The notes beneath the pieces were generated by a model. It saw only the letters and a list, made by a program, of their open reading frames with translations. It made no database searches and was not told the origin of the DNA. From positions 41,213-105,212 of the forward strand of contig DAIOCN010000007.1 in assembly GCA_036747295.1 (NCBI GenBank): a DNA stretch of 64,000 bases, written 5' to 3'. The position numbers and the translations under genes are program-made. Positions 62,163 to 64,000 of the stretch are shown here, piece by piece. Source of the stretch: UBA4736 sp002404015. GTDB taxonomy: Bacteria > Chloroflexota > Dormibacteria > Dormibacterales > Dormibacteraceae. Each line of letters starts with the position of its first letter. Position 1 is the stretch's first letter.

Positions 62163-63689
62163 ATGCGATTGGGTATCGATGTGGAGTCGACAGCCGACGT
62201 TCTGATCGTCGGCTACGGAGCAGCCGGAGCCGCCGCGGCACTCCGAGCCGCAGAGCTAGGAGGCTCAGCGCTGATCCTCGAGAGGTATCAAGCTGATGAG
62301 CACACGCCAAGCACCAAGATGTCCGGCGGTCTCATCATGGGCGTGCGCGACGTGGAGCCGGCCACCACGTATCTCGACCGATGCGCTGGGGGTCTTGTCC
62401 CCGTCGAGGTTTCTCACGCTTGGGCCGAAAAGGCATCGGATCTAGTCGACTGGCTTGACCGGCAGGGCACCGATCTGAGTCTGCTCAGGACCGGTGGCGC
62501 CGAGCACCCGTCCTTCAAGGGAGCCGAGGCAATCGAGGTGTACTGCCAATCCATACTTAGGGACGGGCGCCGGGTACACGCGCTCGATGACAACCTGGCG
62601 GGGACCGGCGGGGCGGGTCATGGCGATTCTCGCTTCCGAACTGGTCGGGAGCTCTTCGCCGCGCTGCATTCAGCCGTCTCGAGTCGGCGCCAAGTCGGAA
62701 TTGTTTGGGGAGCCCGAGGTCAGCGCCTTTTGCAGGACGCCAAGGGCCGCGTGGTCGCGCTAGAGGCGGTCATGGACGGCCGCGTTCACACGTTCCTCGG
62801 GCGACGAGCCATCATCCTGAGCAACGGCGGCTTTGAGTTCGACGAGCCATTGAAAACCGACTACTTCAGAGCCGCGCCTGTGCACTTCTACGGGAACCCC
62901 GCGAACACCGGCGACGGTGTTCGGATGGCCCAACAGGTCGGTGCCGACCTGTGGCACATGACACAGTTGGCCGGTCGCGCAGTCGGGCATTTCCAATGCA
63001 CCGATGGCACCTGGCGCAACTTCGTTATCTACGTGGAGCCCGGTGGGTACGTGATCACCGACAAGCATGGCCGAAGGTTCGCAAACGAGCAGCTCCAGGC
63101 GAAGCTGCGGCACGACTTTTACTACGAGCTACTCACCTACGATTCTCAGAACGAGGAATACCCTCGCGTTCCGTGTTACTGGTTCTTTGACCAATCGAGA
63201 CTCGGTGCCCGACCATTGACTTCGCTGGCCTCCGGTGTGGTTGGGGTCGGCTTGTACGAGTGGAGCCCCGACAATCGGCGTGAGCTTGAGATGGGGTGGA
63301 TCCATGAGGGCACGTCAATCGCCGACGTGGCGCGAAAGGCCGGGGTGGGCGATCCAGAGCGGGCCGCGGCAACGGTGGCGGCATACAATCGGATTTGCGC
63401 GGATCCGTCTGCAATTGACCCTCACGGCCGGCCCCGTGATTCCCTTCTGCCCTTGACTGGGCCGCCGTTCTACTGCGTCACGCTCTATCCCGGGGGCTCT
63501 AACACGTCTGGCGGGCCGCGTCGGAACGAGCATGCCCAGATCCTGGATGCGTTTGGCGTACCGATCCCGGCTCTTTACGGCGCCGGCGAGCTGGGTCAGG
63601 CGATCGGGCTCCTATATCCGGCCGACGGCAGCAACCTGTCCGAGGCATTCTGCTTTGGTCAGCTGGCCGTCGAACACGCGCTCGGCTAG
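62163..63689 (+). CDS. FAD-dependent oxidoreductase (fumarate reductase/KstD-like flavoprotein)
   Basis: This 508-residue flavoprotein has an N-terminal dinucleotide motif DVLIVGYGAAGAAAALRAAE, a substrate-domain segment around RRAIILSNGGFEFDEPL and a C-terminal FAD motif PALYGAGELGQAIGLLYPAD. This is the fumarate reductase/3-ketosteroid dehydrogenase superfamily. No heme c motif or signal peptide is present, so it is a soluble dehydrogenase or oxidase. ATG 62163 is preferred; a TTG at 62145 is possible. It is divergent from the binding-protein gene. Confidence 0.88.
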   Translation: MRLGIDVESTADVLIVGYGAAGAAAALRAAELGGSALILERYQADEHTPSTKMSGGLIMGVRDVEPATTYLDRCAGGLVPVEVSHAWAEKASDLVDWLDRQGTDLSLLRTGGAEHPSFKGAEAIEVYCQSILRDGRRVHALDDNLAGTGGAGHGDSRFRTGRELFAALHSAVSSRRQVGIVWGARGQRLLQDAKGRVVALEAVMDGRVHTFLGRRAIILSNGGFEFDEPLKTDYFRAAPVHFYGNPANTGDGVRMAQQVGADLWHMTQLAGRAVGHFQCTDGTWRNFVIYVEPGGYVITDKHGRRFANEQLQAKLRHDFYYELLTYDSQNEEYPRVPCYWFFDQSRLGARPLTSLASGVVGVGLYEWSPDNRRELEMGWIHEGTSIADVARKAGVGDPERAAATVAAYNRICADPSAIDPHGRPRDSLLPLTGPPFYCVTLYPGGSNTSGGPRRNEHAQILDAFGVPIPALYGAGELGQAIGLLYPADGSNLSEAFCFGQLAVEHALG

Positions 63690-63772
63690 CCCTCGCTTGG
63701 GGCCGCCGACTGCGGGGGCTGGCACTTGGGACAGGCCGCGTCATCGCATGCCCAGCAGACCGCAGCACGATG

Positions 63773-63900
63773 CAACCCTCAATAGGTGACGCTGGCATCC
63801 CGACTGGGATGAGCTTTGTCAGTAGCCTGCGCGGCCTCAGCCACTGCAAGGAAGTCGCTTCATTGGAGGAGGACCTGCGTGGCACCAGCTTCCCTGGCTT
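63773..63900 (+). pseudogene. Possible remnant of an M20-type amidohydrolase C-terminus
   Basis: A short plus-strand frame reads GIPTGMSFVSSLRGLSHCKE followed by EEDL, close to the conserved block of allantoate amidohydrolase/N-carbamoylase enzymes (GMIFVPS...GLSHxxxE). The upstream domain and the rest of the protein are absent, and the frame then changes to unrelated sequence. The remaining bases to the window end hold no clear gene. Confidence 0.35.
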
Positions 63901-64000
63901 GTGGGGTTTCAAAAGTCCGATCGCACCGCTTCATCACTGCTCGACGATGTCTCCGACGCCGGGCCCGAGTCGCCGACCGCCGCACCGAGGAACCGGTAGG

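Overview
The window is high-GC DNA from a bacterium. Gene content points to a soil-type Terrabacteria lineage such as Actinomycetota, Dormibacterota or Chloroflexota: a long actinobacterial-type LeuA, a mycothiol/DinB-type isomerase, many GTG and TTG starts, and chains of genes joined by 4-nt ATGA/GTGA overlaps. The lineage is an inference. No rRNA, CRISPR array or intact transposase was seen.

Positions 1-36,350 look like ordinary chromosome. They hold a K+-channel RCK subunit cut by the window edge, a CDF transporter, two GNATs, a 9-residue-repeat small protein, a cupin, a lipoprotein hydrolase, DedA and a MetE-type protein. Next come a ring-cleaving VOC dioxygenase with its esterase, a PaaK-like ligase coupled to a citryl-CoA-lyase-like protein, and an HtrA-MoxR-DUF58-VWA run. 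These are followed by a Tat-type ferritin-like protein, an epimerase/DapA pair, a cydB remnant, a phosphoesterase, lactate permease, an ABC exporter, two MarR regulators, YceI, leuA with a leucine-rich leader and attenuator, an APC permease, an MFS transporter, and an NMT1-like/amidohydrolase/Rieske cluster.

At 36,455-37,868 gene content breaks down. There is a LuxR C-terminal remnant, the 3' half of a selenocysteine-type tRNA without a matching 5' half, a short tandem repeat, and about 0.9 kb without a convincing gene. I read this as the boundary of an integrated element extending rightwards. From about 45.7 kb the codon usage looks visibly less GC-extreme.

Positions 37,869-45,663 carry an NCS1 permease and a five-gene minus-strand operon: a fused four-cluster ferredoxin/NrfD membrane protein, a molybdopterin oxidoreductase, a TorD-type chaperone, and a TauE/SafE exporter split into two half-size genes.

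Positions 45,675-63,689 form a dense catabolic island. The minus-strand run from 51,955 encodes an SsuB/SsuC-type importer, a SucC/SucD-like CoA ligase pair, a UxaA/SuyAB-type dehydratase or lyase pair, and a quinone oxidoreductase. The plus-strand run from 52,228 encodes a MaoC-type hydratase, a metallo-beta-lactamase-fold hydrolase, an acyl-CoA carboxyltransferase and an ADP-forming acyl-CoA synthetase. A second minus-strand run has the binding lipoprotein, a LLM flavin enzyme, a threonine-synthase-like PLP enzyme and a LysR regulator. A FAD oxidoreductase follows on the plus strand. The same GATAGGC/GCCTATC dyad lies between the two divergent operons and in front of lysR, suggesting one regulon. 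The substrate is unknown; an organosulfonate or a branched dicarboxylate are the two hypotheses I find most consistent. Several single-base frameshifts (7.68 kb, 19.47-19.53 kb, about 19.93 kb) suggest either gene decay or assembly indels.
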